Shown piece by piece: positions 45,856 to 55,561 of a stretch of DNA of 64,000 nucleotides (position 1 is the first letter of the stretch; each line of letters opens with the position of its first letter). Both the position numbers and the translations under genes were made by a program. This stretch comes from Pseudeuparius sepicola (taxonomy: Eukaryota > Arthropoda > Insecta > Coleoptera > Anthribidae), in the NCBI GenBank assembly GCA_963920635.1, contig OY987298.1, positions 146,728,257-146,792,256 of the forward strand, read 5' to 3'. The notes beneath the pieces were generated by a model, which saw only the letters and a program-made list of their open reading frames with translations, had not been told where the DNA came from and searched no databases.

Positions 45856-46262
45856 GCAGGGGGGATCTGACTTGTGAGAGAGGCAGATCCACGGGTGTGA
45901 CAATCCCGCGCTCCCCAGTTACGCAGGGATGAGTCTGGCCTGTGAGAGGGGCAGATTCACGGGTGTAACGATCCCGCGATTCCCAGTTACGCATGGAGAG
46001 GCTTGGCCTGTGACAGGGGCAGACCTACGGGTGTGACAATCCCGCGATATCCAGTTGCGCAGGGAGGGGTCTAGCCGGTGACGGGGGCTGATCCTCGGGG
46101 GTGACAATCCCGCGACTCCCAGTTACACAGGGATGGGTCTAGCCTGTGAGAGGGGCAGATCCTCGGGTGTAACGATCCCGTGTTTCCCAGTTAACGCAAG
46201 GAGGGGTTTGGCCGGTGACAGGGGCAGATCCTCGGGAGTAACGATCCCGCGTTATCCTAGTT
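45854..46262 (+). repeat. 5' UTR tandem repeat, 6 x 67-69 bp
   Basis: Units start at 45854, 45921, 45989, 46057, 46125 and 46194. Each runs from a (A/G)CGCAGGGA-like start through GGGGCAGAT and GTGTAACGATCCCGCG to CCCAGTT. The units differ by scattered substitutions, so the array is not newly made. Copies 2 and 3 lack it because they are 5'-truncated. Confidence 0.92.
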
Positions 46263-46364
46263 GACCCGTATGGGTAGCGGGTTAGAATACTCCTATCGTG
46301 GCTCCGCGAGTCGTAAAAGGCGACCGAGGGCCGTCACTCCCACGTTACGGGAGAAAACTATGGA

Positions 46365-49300
46365 ATGGAGAATGATAGGATGATTGTCATAGGGCCGCTG
46401 CCTGGGGATCGCCAGGGCATGTCTGGAGCCGGCGCTGGGCATGACAGCGAGCGGGACGTCGGTGACAGGGCGCTGATGAGGCGGGCCCCTGTTGCACAAA
46501 CAGCTACAGCCCAACAACAACACGAACATCTACAACATGGGAGCCAAACGAGAACTAGGGTTCCACCCACCGAAGGTGCTGCGCGGGAACTTCAGCCAGC
46601 GTTCACAGAGGCGGGATTACAACGACGACGCATGAAATGGACTGTGTCCATGAATGAATCGATTATGCGTATTTTCTACAGGGTGACAAACTTAGGACAA
46701 GAGATTATCGGCTACCGACAACAACTGCATGCCGAGTTCTGCAGGGAGTTTCCACACATGCAAGTGTCTGAACAAAGAGTGTCAGATCAGTATCGAACTA
46801 TTCTAAGAAATAACCGAATTCCAGAAACGCGACTTAACGCTATCAAACGGGAAGTTGAGCTAGAGATCCACGGCGAACACATAGACATAGATGACAACAA
46901 CAACAATGGGGAACTTCAAGAGCCTGGACAACAACTAGAAGCCGAAACGGTAGAACCAACAACCGAGAGTCTGGAACGGGTTAACGAAGAACATTTTGAA
47001 GGCTTGGACACACATATGAGACAGGCAGTATTGCGATACGAAGGCACAGACCCACTTAGCAGGCCACCGCTACCAAGATTAAATTCTTCCAGGAAACTTG
47101 CGATCGTGCTCGATCTTATGAACACAAGAATTTTACCAAGCTATGTTTCAGTGACATCAACATTAGAACGTATGCACATGTTAATCTACTGTGCCGCAAC
47201 GGCAGTCATCACTGTAATGGGTGCCAAGATCCGAACGGCCCAAGAGTTGAATCGTGCAAGACCAGAACCACGAATGGCTCAATGGGAAATGCGACTAAAT
47301 CGGAAGATCGAGAGTCTCCGTAAAGACATAGGACAAGTGACGGAATATATCAGAGGAGTTAGAACTAGAAGGATCCAGAGGGCGGTGCAGGCAGTAATGA
47401 GCCGCACCCAAATGCATTCTCGGCATGACCCCGCGAACATCACTGCTCAACAATGTCTTGACACATTAAAACAAAAACTTTCTGTTTTCGCAGGGCGTCT
47501 GAGGAGATACAAGGCTAGTAACAACAGGAAACGAGACAATAAACTCTTTGAACGATCAGAAAAGGGTTTCTACCGTGCTTTTAATTCTAGCGCCGATGCC
47601 ACAAATGCGAGTTACCCTAGCAGAGAACAGGTCGACGGTTTCTGGAGAAATCAACTTGCCACACCAGGTCCATACAATGTCAGTGCAAGCTGGATCAGCG
47701 AAGAACGCGAGATGGGCCGGAACTATAGCCAGATGCAACACGAGCAATTCACAACCGCTGAGGTCTCCGATGTCATCAAGAATTCCCACAACTGGAAGGC
47801 ACCAGGTCCAGATCATCTCCAAAATTATTGGATTAAGAAGTTGTGGTGCACGCATGAACAAATAACTACCTTAATTAATGAAGTCTTGCTCGATCCTCTG
47901 AAAATGCCATTGTTTCTTACACAGGGTGCAACTTACCTGTTACCAAAAGACCAGCGGAATACGGATAACCCTGCCAAGTACCGCCCAATAACCTGCTTGC
48001 CTACGCTGTACAAGATAATCACATCTTGCCTTACGCAGCGAATATATGCTCACTGCGAGCGGAACAACATCATTGCAATGCAGCAGAAGGGCTGCTCGAA
48101 GGGCGCAATGGGATGCAAAGAGCAACTCATCATAGACTCTGTCATCTGCAACCAGGCTCATTCCAAGCAACGAAACCTCCACATGGCTTATGTGGACTAC
48201 AAAAAAGCATTTGATTCCGTACCTCACGACTGGCTCACAGGTATCTTAAAGCTGTATAAAATAGATCATCATACAGTTTCCTTTTTAGAACACGTTATGA
48301 CAACCTGGCGCACTAAGATACAACTCAGAACCGCAGACAGTAACATCGAGACCGACACAATCAACATCCGAAGAGGGATTTTCCAAGGAGATTCACTCAG
48401 TCCACTGTGGTTCTGCATGGCGATGAACCCTCTATCACATCGGTTGAACTCTACAAAATATGGCTTCGCTATCAAAAGCAACAACGCAGAAGCGATCAAG
48501 TTGAATCACCTATTATATATGGATGATTTAAAACTGATCGCCGCAACCAAAAACCAACTAACGCAAATGCTTAAAATTGTAGAGGAGTTCTCCAGGGACA
48601 TCGGAATGCTGTTTGGACTGGACAAGTGCCGCACCCTTAATATCATCCGGGGAAAGCTCGAACAAAGCGCACACGAGATGCAGGACGGCCAGGAGATCGA
48701 AGCAATGAGCAAGGGAGATACATACAAGTATCTCGGGATGAAACAAGCTCAAAGGATAGACCATCGAACAATGAAGACTGATTTAACGAATGAATTCATC
48801 AAGAGAGTAAGACAAGTAGTGCGAACTGATCTTAACAGCAGGAATTTGTTTAAGGCCCTGAACACGTATGCGTGCTCTGTACTCAGCTATTCGTTCGGAA
48901 TAGTGAATTGGACCAACACGGACATCAACAACCTGCAACGAAAAGTTAGGACACTACTGACAAAAGCTCATAAACATCATCCCCGTAGCTCCGTAGAAAG
49001 AACAACTCTGCCACGTCAACTAGGAGGAAGGGGATTGGCAGATCTCAGCAAGCAATTGGACCAACAAATATTAAATCTGCGTAATTATTTCTACAGGCAG
49101 GCCAACAGCTCCACACTACATAGGGCTATATGCGGAGCAGACGTCTCAACACCGCTACGTCTGACGGAACACGAGCGTCAAAATCACCACCGAACCGACA
49201 ACGATAAACTACAGAGGTGGTTGGGGAAGCCGCTGCACGGGAGACATCCTAATGAGGTTAACCAGGAACATGTCGACAAGTTAGCGTCGAACTATTGGCT

Positions 49301-50030
49301 GACCTCGGGACGAATGTTCCCCGAGACGGAAGGCTTCCTACTGGCCATACAAGATCAGGTTATACCAACTCGCAACTACCTAAAATTCATTGTAGGAGAT
49401 GCATCGGTAGTGGATGACAGATGCAGATACGGGTGCCCAACTTCAGAAACAATCCAGCACATAACAGGAGGATGTCAGATGTTCGCATCAACGGAATATA
49501 AGGAACGACACGATTCGGTTGCCAAGATCTTGCACCGGGAACTGGCGGAAAAGCTGCTGCTTGTGCAGACAGAAAGGGTCCCATATTACAACTACACACC
49601 TGAGCCTGTTCTTGAGAACAGCAACTACAAGATGTACTGGGATCGTACAGTTCTGACTGATCAACGAGTTGCCCATAACAGACCGGACCTTATAATAGTT
49701 GATAAAATTTCTAGGAAGACAACTCTGATTGATGTGGCCATCCCGAACAACAACAACCTGCGTGTGAAGCAAGTCGAGAAGATCGCGAAGTACAGAGACT
49801 TAGAAGAACGAATTAGAAGGCAATGGGAAATGGAGAACGTCCAGACGATTCCAATCATCATGTCAACAACTGGTGTTATACCAAAAAGTTTGCTGAGAAA
49901 CATCAAGGAGCTGAATCTAACTGATAGTCTTTACAGGTCCATGCAGAAAGCGGTACTACTTGCGACAGCCCGAACCGTCAGGAAATTCATGGGGAATGCA
50001 GGATCGTCCAAGAACATCAATGTCACCTAG
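46365..50030 (+). CDS. R4/Dong-like polyprotein: reverse transcriptase plus restriction-like endonuclease, copy 1
   Basis: An intact 1,221-residue ORF. The N-terminal half contains a Myb/SANT-like block (KWTVSMNESIMRIFYRVTN to SEQRVSDQYRTILRNNRI, about residues 90-150), probably target-DNA binding. The RT domain has NWKAPGPDHLQNYW, the AKYRPITCLPTLYK finger, motif A with D611 (MAYVDYKKAFD), motif B (RRGIFQGDSLSPLW), the catalytic YMDD at 718-721 and KYLGM (motif E). The C-terminus has a CCHC zinc knuckle (C1020, C1024, H1032, C1037) and RPDLIIVDKISRKTTLIDVA (D1108, D1123), the PD..D endonuclease signature of R2/R4-type elements. It would nick the TAA target and prime reverse transcription from it. 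An alternative Met at residue 19 aligns with the copy 2 start. Confidence 0.95.
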   Translation: MENDRMIVIGPLPGDRQGMSGAGAGHDSERDVGDRALMRRAPVAQTATAQQQHEHLQHGSQTRTRVPPTEGAARELQPAFTEAGLQRRRMKWTVSMNESIMRIFYRVTNLGQEIIGYRQQLHAEFCREFPHMQVSEQRVSDQYRTILRNNRIPETRLNAIKREVELEIHGEHIDIDDNNNNGELQEPGQQLEAETVEPTTESLERVNEEHFEGLDTHMRQAVLRYEGTDPLSRPPLPRLNSSRKLAIVLDLMNTRILPSYVSVTSTLERMHMLIYCAATAVITVMGAKIRTAQELNRARPEPRMAQWEMRLNRKIESLRKDIGQVTEYIRGVRTRRIQRAVQAVMSRTQMHSRHDPANITAQQCLDTLKQKLSVFAGRLRRYKASNNRKRDNKLFERSEKGFYRAFNSSADATNASYPSREQVDGFWRNQLATPGPYNVSASWISEEREMGRNYSQMQHEQFTTAEVSDVIKNSHNWKAPGPDHLQNYWIKKLWCTHEQITTLINEVLLDPLKMPLFLTQGATYLLPKDQRNTDNPAKYRPITCLPTLYKIITSCLTQRIYAHCERNNIIAMQQKGCSKGAMGCKEQLIIDSVICNQAHSKQRNLHMAYVDYKKAFDSVPHDWLTGILKLYKIDHHTVSFLEHVMTTWRTKIQLRTADSNIETDTINIRRGIFQGDSLSPLWFCMAMNPLSHRLNSTKYGFAIKSNNAEAIKLNHLLYMDDLKLIAATKNQLTQMLKIVEEFSRDIGMLFGLDKCRTLNIIRGKLEQSAHEMQDGQEIEAMSKGDTYKYLGMKQAQRIDHRTMKTDLTNEFIKRVRQVVRTDLNSRNLFKALNTYACSVLSYSFGIVNWTNTDINNLQRKVRTLLTKAHKHHPRSSVERTTLPRQLGGRGLADLSKQLDQQILNLRNYFYRQANSSTLHRAICGADVSTPLRLTEHERQNHHRTDNDKLQRWLGKPLHGRHPNEVNQEHVDKLASNYWLTSGRMFPETEGFLLAIQDQVIPTRNYLKFIVGDASVVDDRCRYGCPTSETIQHITGGCQMFASTEYKERHDSVAKILHRELAEKLLLVQTERVPYYNYTPEPVLENSNYKMYWDRTVLTDQRVAHNRPDLIIVDKISRKTTLIDVAIPNNNNLRVKQVEKIAKYRDLEERIRRQWEMENVQTIPIIMSTTGVIPKSLLRNIKELNLTDSLYRSMQKAVLLATARTVRKFMGNAGSSKNINVT

Positions 50031-50150
50031 GGCCCGATAACATGGCAAGGGTCTCGTCCGAGCCAGATCCTTTTGGTATCCGGGATGCCCGGGATCTGAG
50101 TGAATGTTCCCCGTAGAGGGAGTGCGAATGCCTTTTGGCTAAGTCGATAT

Positions 50151-50172
50151 AATAATAATAATAATAAATAAA
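50151..50172. repeat. TAA junction between R4 copies 1 and 2
   Basis: A short AATAATAATAATAATAAATA run marks the 3' end of copy 1 and the target of copy 2. Confidence 0.9.
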
Positions 50173-53100
50173 ATGATAGGATAATTGTCATAGGGCCGCT
50201 GCCTGGGGATCGCCAGGGCATGTCTGGAGCCGGCGCTGGGCATGACAGTGAGCGGGACGTCGGTGACAGGGCGCTGATGAGGCGGGCCCCTGTTGCACAA
50301 ACAGCTACAGCCCAGCAACACGAACATCTACAACATGGGAGCCAAACGAGAACTAGGGTTCCACCCACCGAAGGTGCTGCGCGGGAACTTCAGCCAGCGT
50401 TCACTCAGGCGGGATTACAACGACGACGCATGAAATGGACTGGGTCCATGAATGAATCGATAATGCGTATTTTTTACAGGGTGACAAACTTAGGACAAGA
50501 GATGATCGGCTACCGACAACAACTGCATGCCGAGTTCTGCAGGGAGTTTCCACACATGCAAGTGTCTGAACAAAGAGTGTCAGATCAGTATCGAACTATT
50601 CTAAGAAATAACCGAATTCCAGAAACGCGACTTAACGCCATAAAATGGGAAGTTGAGCTAGAGATCCATGGCGAACACATAGACATAGACAACAACAACG
50701 GGGAAATTCAAGTGCCTGGACCACAACAAGAAGCCGGAACGGCAGAGCGAACAACTGAGAATCGGGAAATTCAAGTGCCTGGACCACAACAAGAAGCCGA
50801 GACGGCGGGACGAACAACTGAGAATCGGGAATCAGTTAACGGAGAACACTTTGAAAGCCTGGACACACAGCTGAGAAGGGCGGTATTGCGATACGAAGGC
50901 ACAGACCCACTGAGCAGACCACCGCTACCAAGATTGAATTCTTCCAGGAAGCTTGCAATCATGCTCGATATTATGAACACCAAAATTTTACCCAACTATG
51001 TTTCAGTAACACCCACATTAGAACATATGCACATGTTAATCTACTGTGCCGCAACGGCCATCATCACTGCAATGGGAGCCAAGATCCGGACGGCTCAAGA
51101 GTTAAATCGTGCAAGACCAGAACCACGAATGGCTCAATGGGAGATGCGACTAAATCGGAAGATCGAGAGTCTCCGTAAAGACATAGGACAAGTAACGGAA
51201 TATATCAGAGGAGTTAGAACTAGAAAGATCCAGAGGGCGGTGCAGGCAATAATGAGCCGCACCCAAATGCATTCTCAGCTTGACCCCGCGAACATCACTG
51301 CTCAACAATGTCTTGATACATTAAAACAAAAACTTTCTGTTTTCGCAGGGCGTCTGAGGAGATACAAGGCTAGTAACAACAGGAAACGAGACAACAAACT
51401 TTTTGACCGATCAGAAAAAGTTTTCTACCGTACTTTGAATTCTAGCGCCGATGCCACAAATACGAGTTACCCTAGCAGAGAACAGGTCGACGGTTTCTGG
51501 AGAAATCAGCTTGCCACACCAGGTCCATGCAATGTCAGTGCAAGCTGGATCAGTGAAGAACGCGAGATGGGCCGGAACTATAGCCAGATGCAACACGAGC
51601 AATTCACAACCGATGAGGTCTCCAATGTCATCAAGAATTCCCACAACTGGAAGGCACCAGGTCCAGATCATCTCCAAAATTATTGGATTAAGAAGTTGTG
51701 GTGCACGCATGAACAAATAACTACCTTAATTAATGAAGTCTTGCTCGATCCTCTGAAAATGCCATTGTTTCTTACACAGGGTGTCACCTACTTGTTACCA
51801 AAAGACCAGCGGAATACGGATAACCCTGCCAAGTACCGCCCAATAACCTGCTTGCCTACGCTGTACAAGATAATCACTTCTTGCCTTACGCAGCGAATAT
51901 ATGCTCACTGCGAGCGGAACAACATCATGGCAATGCAGCAGAAGGGCTGCGCGAAGGGCGCAATGGGATGCAAAGAGCAACTCATCATAGACTCTGTCAT
52001 CTGCAACCAGGCTCATTCCAAGCAACGAAACCTCTACATGGCTTATGTGGACTACAAAAAAGCATTTGATTCCGTACCTCACGACTGGCTAACAGGTATC
52101 TTAAAGCTGTATAAAATAGATCATCATACAGTTTCCTTTTTAGAACACGTTATGACAACCTGGCGCACTAAGATACAACTCAGAACCGCAAGCAGCAACA
52201 TCGAGACCGACACAATCAACATCCGAAGAGGGATTTTCCAAGGAGATTCACTCAGTCCACTGTGGTTCTGCATGGCGATGAACCCTCTATCACATCGGTT
52301 GAACTCTACAAAATACGGCTTCGCTATCAAAAGCAACAACGCAGAAGCGATCAAGTTGAATCACCTATTATATATGGATGATTTAAAACTGATGGCCGCA
52401 ACCAAAAACCAACTAACGCAAATGCTTAAAATTGTAGAGGAGTTCTCCAGGGACATCGGAATGCAGTTTGGACTGGACAAGTGCCGCACCCTTAATATCA
52501 TCCGGGGAAAGCTCGAACAAAGCGCACACGAGATGCAGGACGGCCAGGAGATCGAAGCAATGAGCATGGGAGATACATACAAGTATCTCGGGATGAAACA
52601 AGCTCAAAGGATAGACCATCGAACAATGAAGATCGATTTAAGGAATGAATTCATCAAGAGAGTAAGACAAGTAGTGCGAACTGATCTTAACAGCAGGAAT
52701 TTGTTTATGGCCCTGAACACGTATGCGTGCTCTGTACTCAGCTATTCGTTTGGAATAGTGAATTGGACCAACACGGACATCAACAACCTGCAGCGAAAAG
52801 TTAGGACACTACTGACAAAAGCTCATAAACATCATCCCCGTAGCGCCGTAGAAAGAACTACTCTGCCACGTCAACTAGGAGGAAGAGGATTGGCAGACCT
52901 CAGCAAGCAATTGGACCAACAAATAATAAATCTGCGTAATTATTTCCAGAGACAGGCCAACAGCTCCACACTACATAAAGCTATATGCGGAGCAGACGTC
53001 TCAACACCGCTACGTCTGACGGAACACGAGCATCAAAATCACCACCGAACCGACAGCGATACACTACAGAGGTGGTTGGAGAAGCCGCTGCACGGGAGGC

Positions 53101-54004
53101 ATCCTAATGAGGTCAACCAGGAACATGTCGACAAGTTAGCGTCGAACTACTGGCTGACCTCGGGAAGAATGTTCCCCGAGACGGAAGGCTTCTTACTGGC
53201 CATACAAGATCAGGTTATACCAACTCGCAACTACCTAAAATTCATTGTAGGAGATGCATCGGTAGTGGATGACAGATGCAGATACGGGTGCCCAACTTCA
53301 GAAACAATCCAGCACATAACAGGAGGATGTCAGATGTTCGCATCAACGGAATATAAGGAACGACACGATTCGGTTGCCAAGATCTTGCACCAGGAACTGG
53401 GGGAAAAACTGCTGCTTGTGCAGGCAGAGAGGGTCCCATATTACAGCTACACACCGGAGCCTGTTCTTGAGAACAGCAACTACAAGATGTACTGGGATCG
53501 TACAGTTCTGACAGATCAACGAGTTGCCCATAACAGACCGGACCTTATAATAGTTGATAAAATTTCTAGGAAGACAACTCTGATTGATGTGGCCATCCCG
53601 AACAACAACAACCTGCGTGTGAAGCAAGTCGAGAAGATCGCGAAGTACAGAGACTTAGAAGAACGAATTAGAAGGCAATGGGAAATGGAAAACGTCAAGA
53701 CGATTCCAATTATCGTGTCAACAACTGGTGTTATACCAAAAAGTTTGCTGAGAAACATAAAAGAGCTGGGTCTAACTGATAGTCTTTACAGGTCCATGCA
53801 GAAAGCGGTACTACTTGCGACAGCCCGAACCGTCAGGAAATTCATGGGGAATGCAGGAACGTCCGACAACATCAATGTCACCTAAGGCCCGATAACATGG
53901 CAAGGGTCTCGTCCGAGCCAGATCCTTATGGTATCCGGGATACCCGGGATCTGAGTGAATGTTCCCCGTAGAGGGAGTGCGAATGCCTTTTGGCTAAGTC
54001 GATA
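50173..54004 (+). mobile_element. R4/Dong-type retrotransposon, copy 2, 5'-truncated
   Basis: It begins at the position equivalent to about 46372 of copy 1 (AATGATAGGATAATTGTCAT), so the 68-bp repeats and leader are missing. The ORF and 3' UTR are complete. Truncation at the 5' end is the usual outcome of target-primed reverse transcription. Confidence 0.93.
50220..53885 (+). CDS. R4/Dong-like polyprotein, copy 2
   Basis: Also 1,221 residues and open throughout. It starts at the internal Met (MSGAGAGHDS) because the upstream Met of copy 1 is changed or cut off. Motifs are as in copy 1: YVDYKKAFD, FQGDSLSPLW, LLYMDDLKL, the CRYGCPTSETIQHITGGC knuckle and the RPDLIIVDKIS..LIDVA endonuclease. 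It differs from copy 1 by scattered substitutions and by a 22-residue tandem duplication (EIQVPGPQQEA units, about 50704-50830) in the N-terminal linker. Without its own 5' region it probably lacks a promoter. Confidence 0.93.
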   Translation: MSGAGAGHDSERDVGDRALMRRAPVAQTATAQQHEHLQHGSQTRTRVPPTEGAARELQPAFTQAGLQRRRMKWTGSMNESIMRIFYRVTNLGQEMIGYRQQLHAEFCREFPHMQVSEQRVSDQYRTILRNNRIPETRLNAIKWEVELEIHGEHIDIDNNNGEIQVPGPQQEAGTAERTTENREIQVPGPQQEAETAGRTTENRESVNGEHFESLDTQLRRAVLRYEGTDPLSRPPLPRLNSSRKLAIMLDIMNTKILPNYVSVTPTLEHMHMLIYCAATAIITAMGAKIRTAQELNRARPEPRMAQWEMRLNRKIESLRKDIGQVTEYIRGVRTRKIQRAVQAIMSRTQMHSQLDPANITAQQCLDTLKQKLSVFAGRLRRYKASNNRKRDNKLFDRSEKVFYRTLNSSADATNTSYPSREQVDGFWRNQLATPGPCNVSASWISEEREMGRNYSQMQHEQFTTDEVSNVIKNSHNWKAPGPDHLQNYWIKKLWCTHEQITTLINEVLLDPLKMPLFLTQGVTYLLPKDQRNTDNPAKYRPITCLPTLYKIITSCLTQRIYAHCERNNIMAMQQKGCAKGAMGCKEQLIIDSVICNQAHSKQRNLYMAYVDYKKAFDSVPHDWLTGILKLYKIDHHTVSFLEHVMTTWRTKIQLRTASSNIETDTINIRRGIFQGDSLSPLWFCMAMNPLSHRLNSTKYGFAIKSNNAEAIKLNHLLYMDDLKLMAATKNQLTQMLKIVEEFSRDIGMQFGLDKCRTLNIIRGKLEQSAHEMQDGQEIEAMSMGDTYKYLGMKQAQRIDHRTMKIDLRNEFIKRVRQVVRTDLNSRNLFMALNTYACSVLSYSFGIVNWTNTDINNLQRKVRTLLTKAHKHHPRSAVERTTLPRQLGGRGLADLSKQLDQQIINLRNYFQRQANSSTLHKAICGADVSTPLRLTEHEHQNHHRTDSDTLQRWLEKPLHGRHPNEVNQEHVDKLASNYWLTSGRMFPETEGFLLAIQDQVIPTRNYLKFIVGDASVVDDRCRYGCPTSETIQHITGGCQMFASTEYKERHDSVAKILHQELGEKLLLVQAERVPYYSYTPEPVLENSNYKMYWDRTVLTDQRVAHNRPDLIIVDKISRKTTLIDVAIPNNNNLRVKQVEKIAKYRDLEERIRRQWEMENVKTIPIIVSTTGVIPKSLLRNIKELGLTDSLYRSMQKAVLLATARTVRKFMGNAGTSDNINVT

Positions 54005-54020
54005 TAATAATAATAATATT
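54005..54020. repeat. TAA junction between R4 copies 2 and 3
   Basis: ATAATAATAATAATATT separates the copy 2 3' end from the truncated start of copy 3. Confidence 0.85.
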
Positions 54021-55491
54021 CAGGACGGCCAGGAGATCGAAGCAATGAGCAAGGGAGATACATACAAGTATCTCGGGATGAAACAAGCTCAAAGGCTAGA
54101 CCATCGAACAATGAAGACTGATTTAACGAATGAATTCATCAAGAGAGTAAGACAAGTAGTGCGAACTGATCTTAACAGCAGGAATTTGTATAAGGCCCTG
54201 AACACGTATGCGTGCTCTGTACTCAGCTATTCGTTTGGAATAGTGAATTGGACCAACACGGACATCAACAACCTGCAGCGAAAAGTTAGGACACTACTGA
54301 CAAAAGCTCATAAACATCATCCCAGTAGCGCCGTAGAAAGAACAACTCTGCCACGTCAACTAGGAGGAAGAGGATTGGCAGATCTCAGCAAGCAATTGGA
54401 CCAACAAATATTAAATCTGCGTAATTATTTCTACAGGCAGGCCAACAGCTCCACACTACATAGGGCTATATGCGGAGCAGACGTCTCAACACCGCTACGT
54501 CTGACGGAACACGAGCGTCAAAATCACCACCGAACCGACAACGATAAACTACAGAGGTGGTTGGGGAAGCCGCTGCACGGGAGGCATCCTAATGAGGTTA
54601 ACCAGGAACATGTCGACAAGTTTGCGTCGAACTATTGGCTGACCTCGGGACGAATGTTCCCCGAGACGGAAGGCTTCCTACTGGCCATACAAGATCAGGT
54701 TATACCAACTCGCAACTACCTAAAATTCATTGTAGGAGATGCATCGGTAGTGGATGACAGATGCAGATACGGGTGCCCAACTTCAGAAACAATCCAGCAC
54801 ATAACAGGAGGATGTCAGATGTTCGCATCAACGGAATATAAGGAACGACACGATTCGGTTGCCAAGGTCTTGCACCAGGAACTGGCGGAAAAGCTGCTGC
54901 TTGTGCAGGCAGAGAGGGTCCCATATTACAACTACACACCTGAGCCTGTTCTTGAGAACAGCAACTACAAGATGTACTGGGATCGTACAGTTCTGACAGA
55001 TCAACGAGTTGCCCATAACAGACCGGACCTTATAATAGTTGATAAAATTTCTAGGCAGACAACTCTGATTGATGTGGCCATCCCGAACAACAACAACCTG
55101 CGTGTGAAGCAAGTCGAGAAGATCGCGAAGTACAGAGATTTAGAAGAACGAATTAGAAGGCAATGGGAAATGGAGAACGTCCAGACGATTCCAATCATCA
55201 TGTCAACAACTGGTGTTATACCAAAAAGTTTGCTGAGAAACATCAAGGAGCTGGGTCTAACTGATAGTCTTTACAGGTCCATGCAGAAAGCGGTACTACT
55301 TGCGACAGCCCGAACCGTCAGGAAATTCATGGGGAATGCAGGATCATCCAACAACATCAATGTCACCTAAAGCCCGATAACATGGCAAGGGTCTCGTCCG
55401 AGCCAGATCCTTTTGGTATCCGGGATACCCGGGATCTGAGTGAATGTTCCCCGTAGAGGGAGTGCGAATGCCTTTTGGCTAAGTCGAGATA
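54021..55491 (+). mobile_element. R4/Dong-type retrotransposon, copy 3, heavily 5'-truncated
   Basis: It starts CAGGACGGCCAGGAGATCGA, equivalent to about 48681 of copy 1, and runs to the 3' UTR end followed by a TAA run at 55491-55502. It keeps the region after the YMDD motif, the zinc knuckle and the endonuclease. Confidence 0.92.
54025..55370 (+). pseudogene. R4/Dong-like polyprotein C-terminal part, copy 3
   Basis: The open frame encodes about 448 residues: QDGQEIEAMSKGDTYKYLGM through the CCHC knuckle and the RPDLIIVDKIS endonuclease to NAGSSNNINVT. The frame happens to stay open leftward through the TAA junction into the copy 2 3' UTR, giving a chimeric Met start at 53955. That start is fortuitous. 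No RT core is present. Confidence 0.9.
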
Positions 55492-55561
55492 ATAATAATA
55501 ATTTATTTTCCAATATACAAGAATTTTACAAGGTTGTTTTAACACGTTTCTTACAGAAGGA

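Larger units (their letters stand above)
45854..50150 (+). mobile_element. R4/Dong-type non-LTR retrotransposon, copy 1, full length
   Basis: About 4.3 kb between TAA arrays: six tandem 68-bp units at the 5' end, a GC-rich leader, one long intact ORF, and a 3' UTR of about 120 bp (GGCCCGATAACATGGCAAGG..TTGGCTAAGTCGATA). Insertion in TAA repeats with a restriction-like endonuclease is the known habit of the Dong branch of the R4 clade. All parts look intact, so it is a candidate active copy. Confidence 0.93.

Noticed and set aside
48026..48227. Short frames antisense or out of frame within the R4 ORFs
   Set aside because: They recur at the same relative place in copy 2, as expected of shadows of a conserved ORF.
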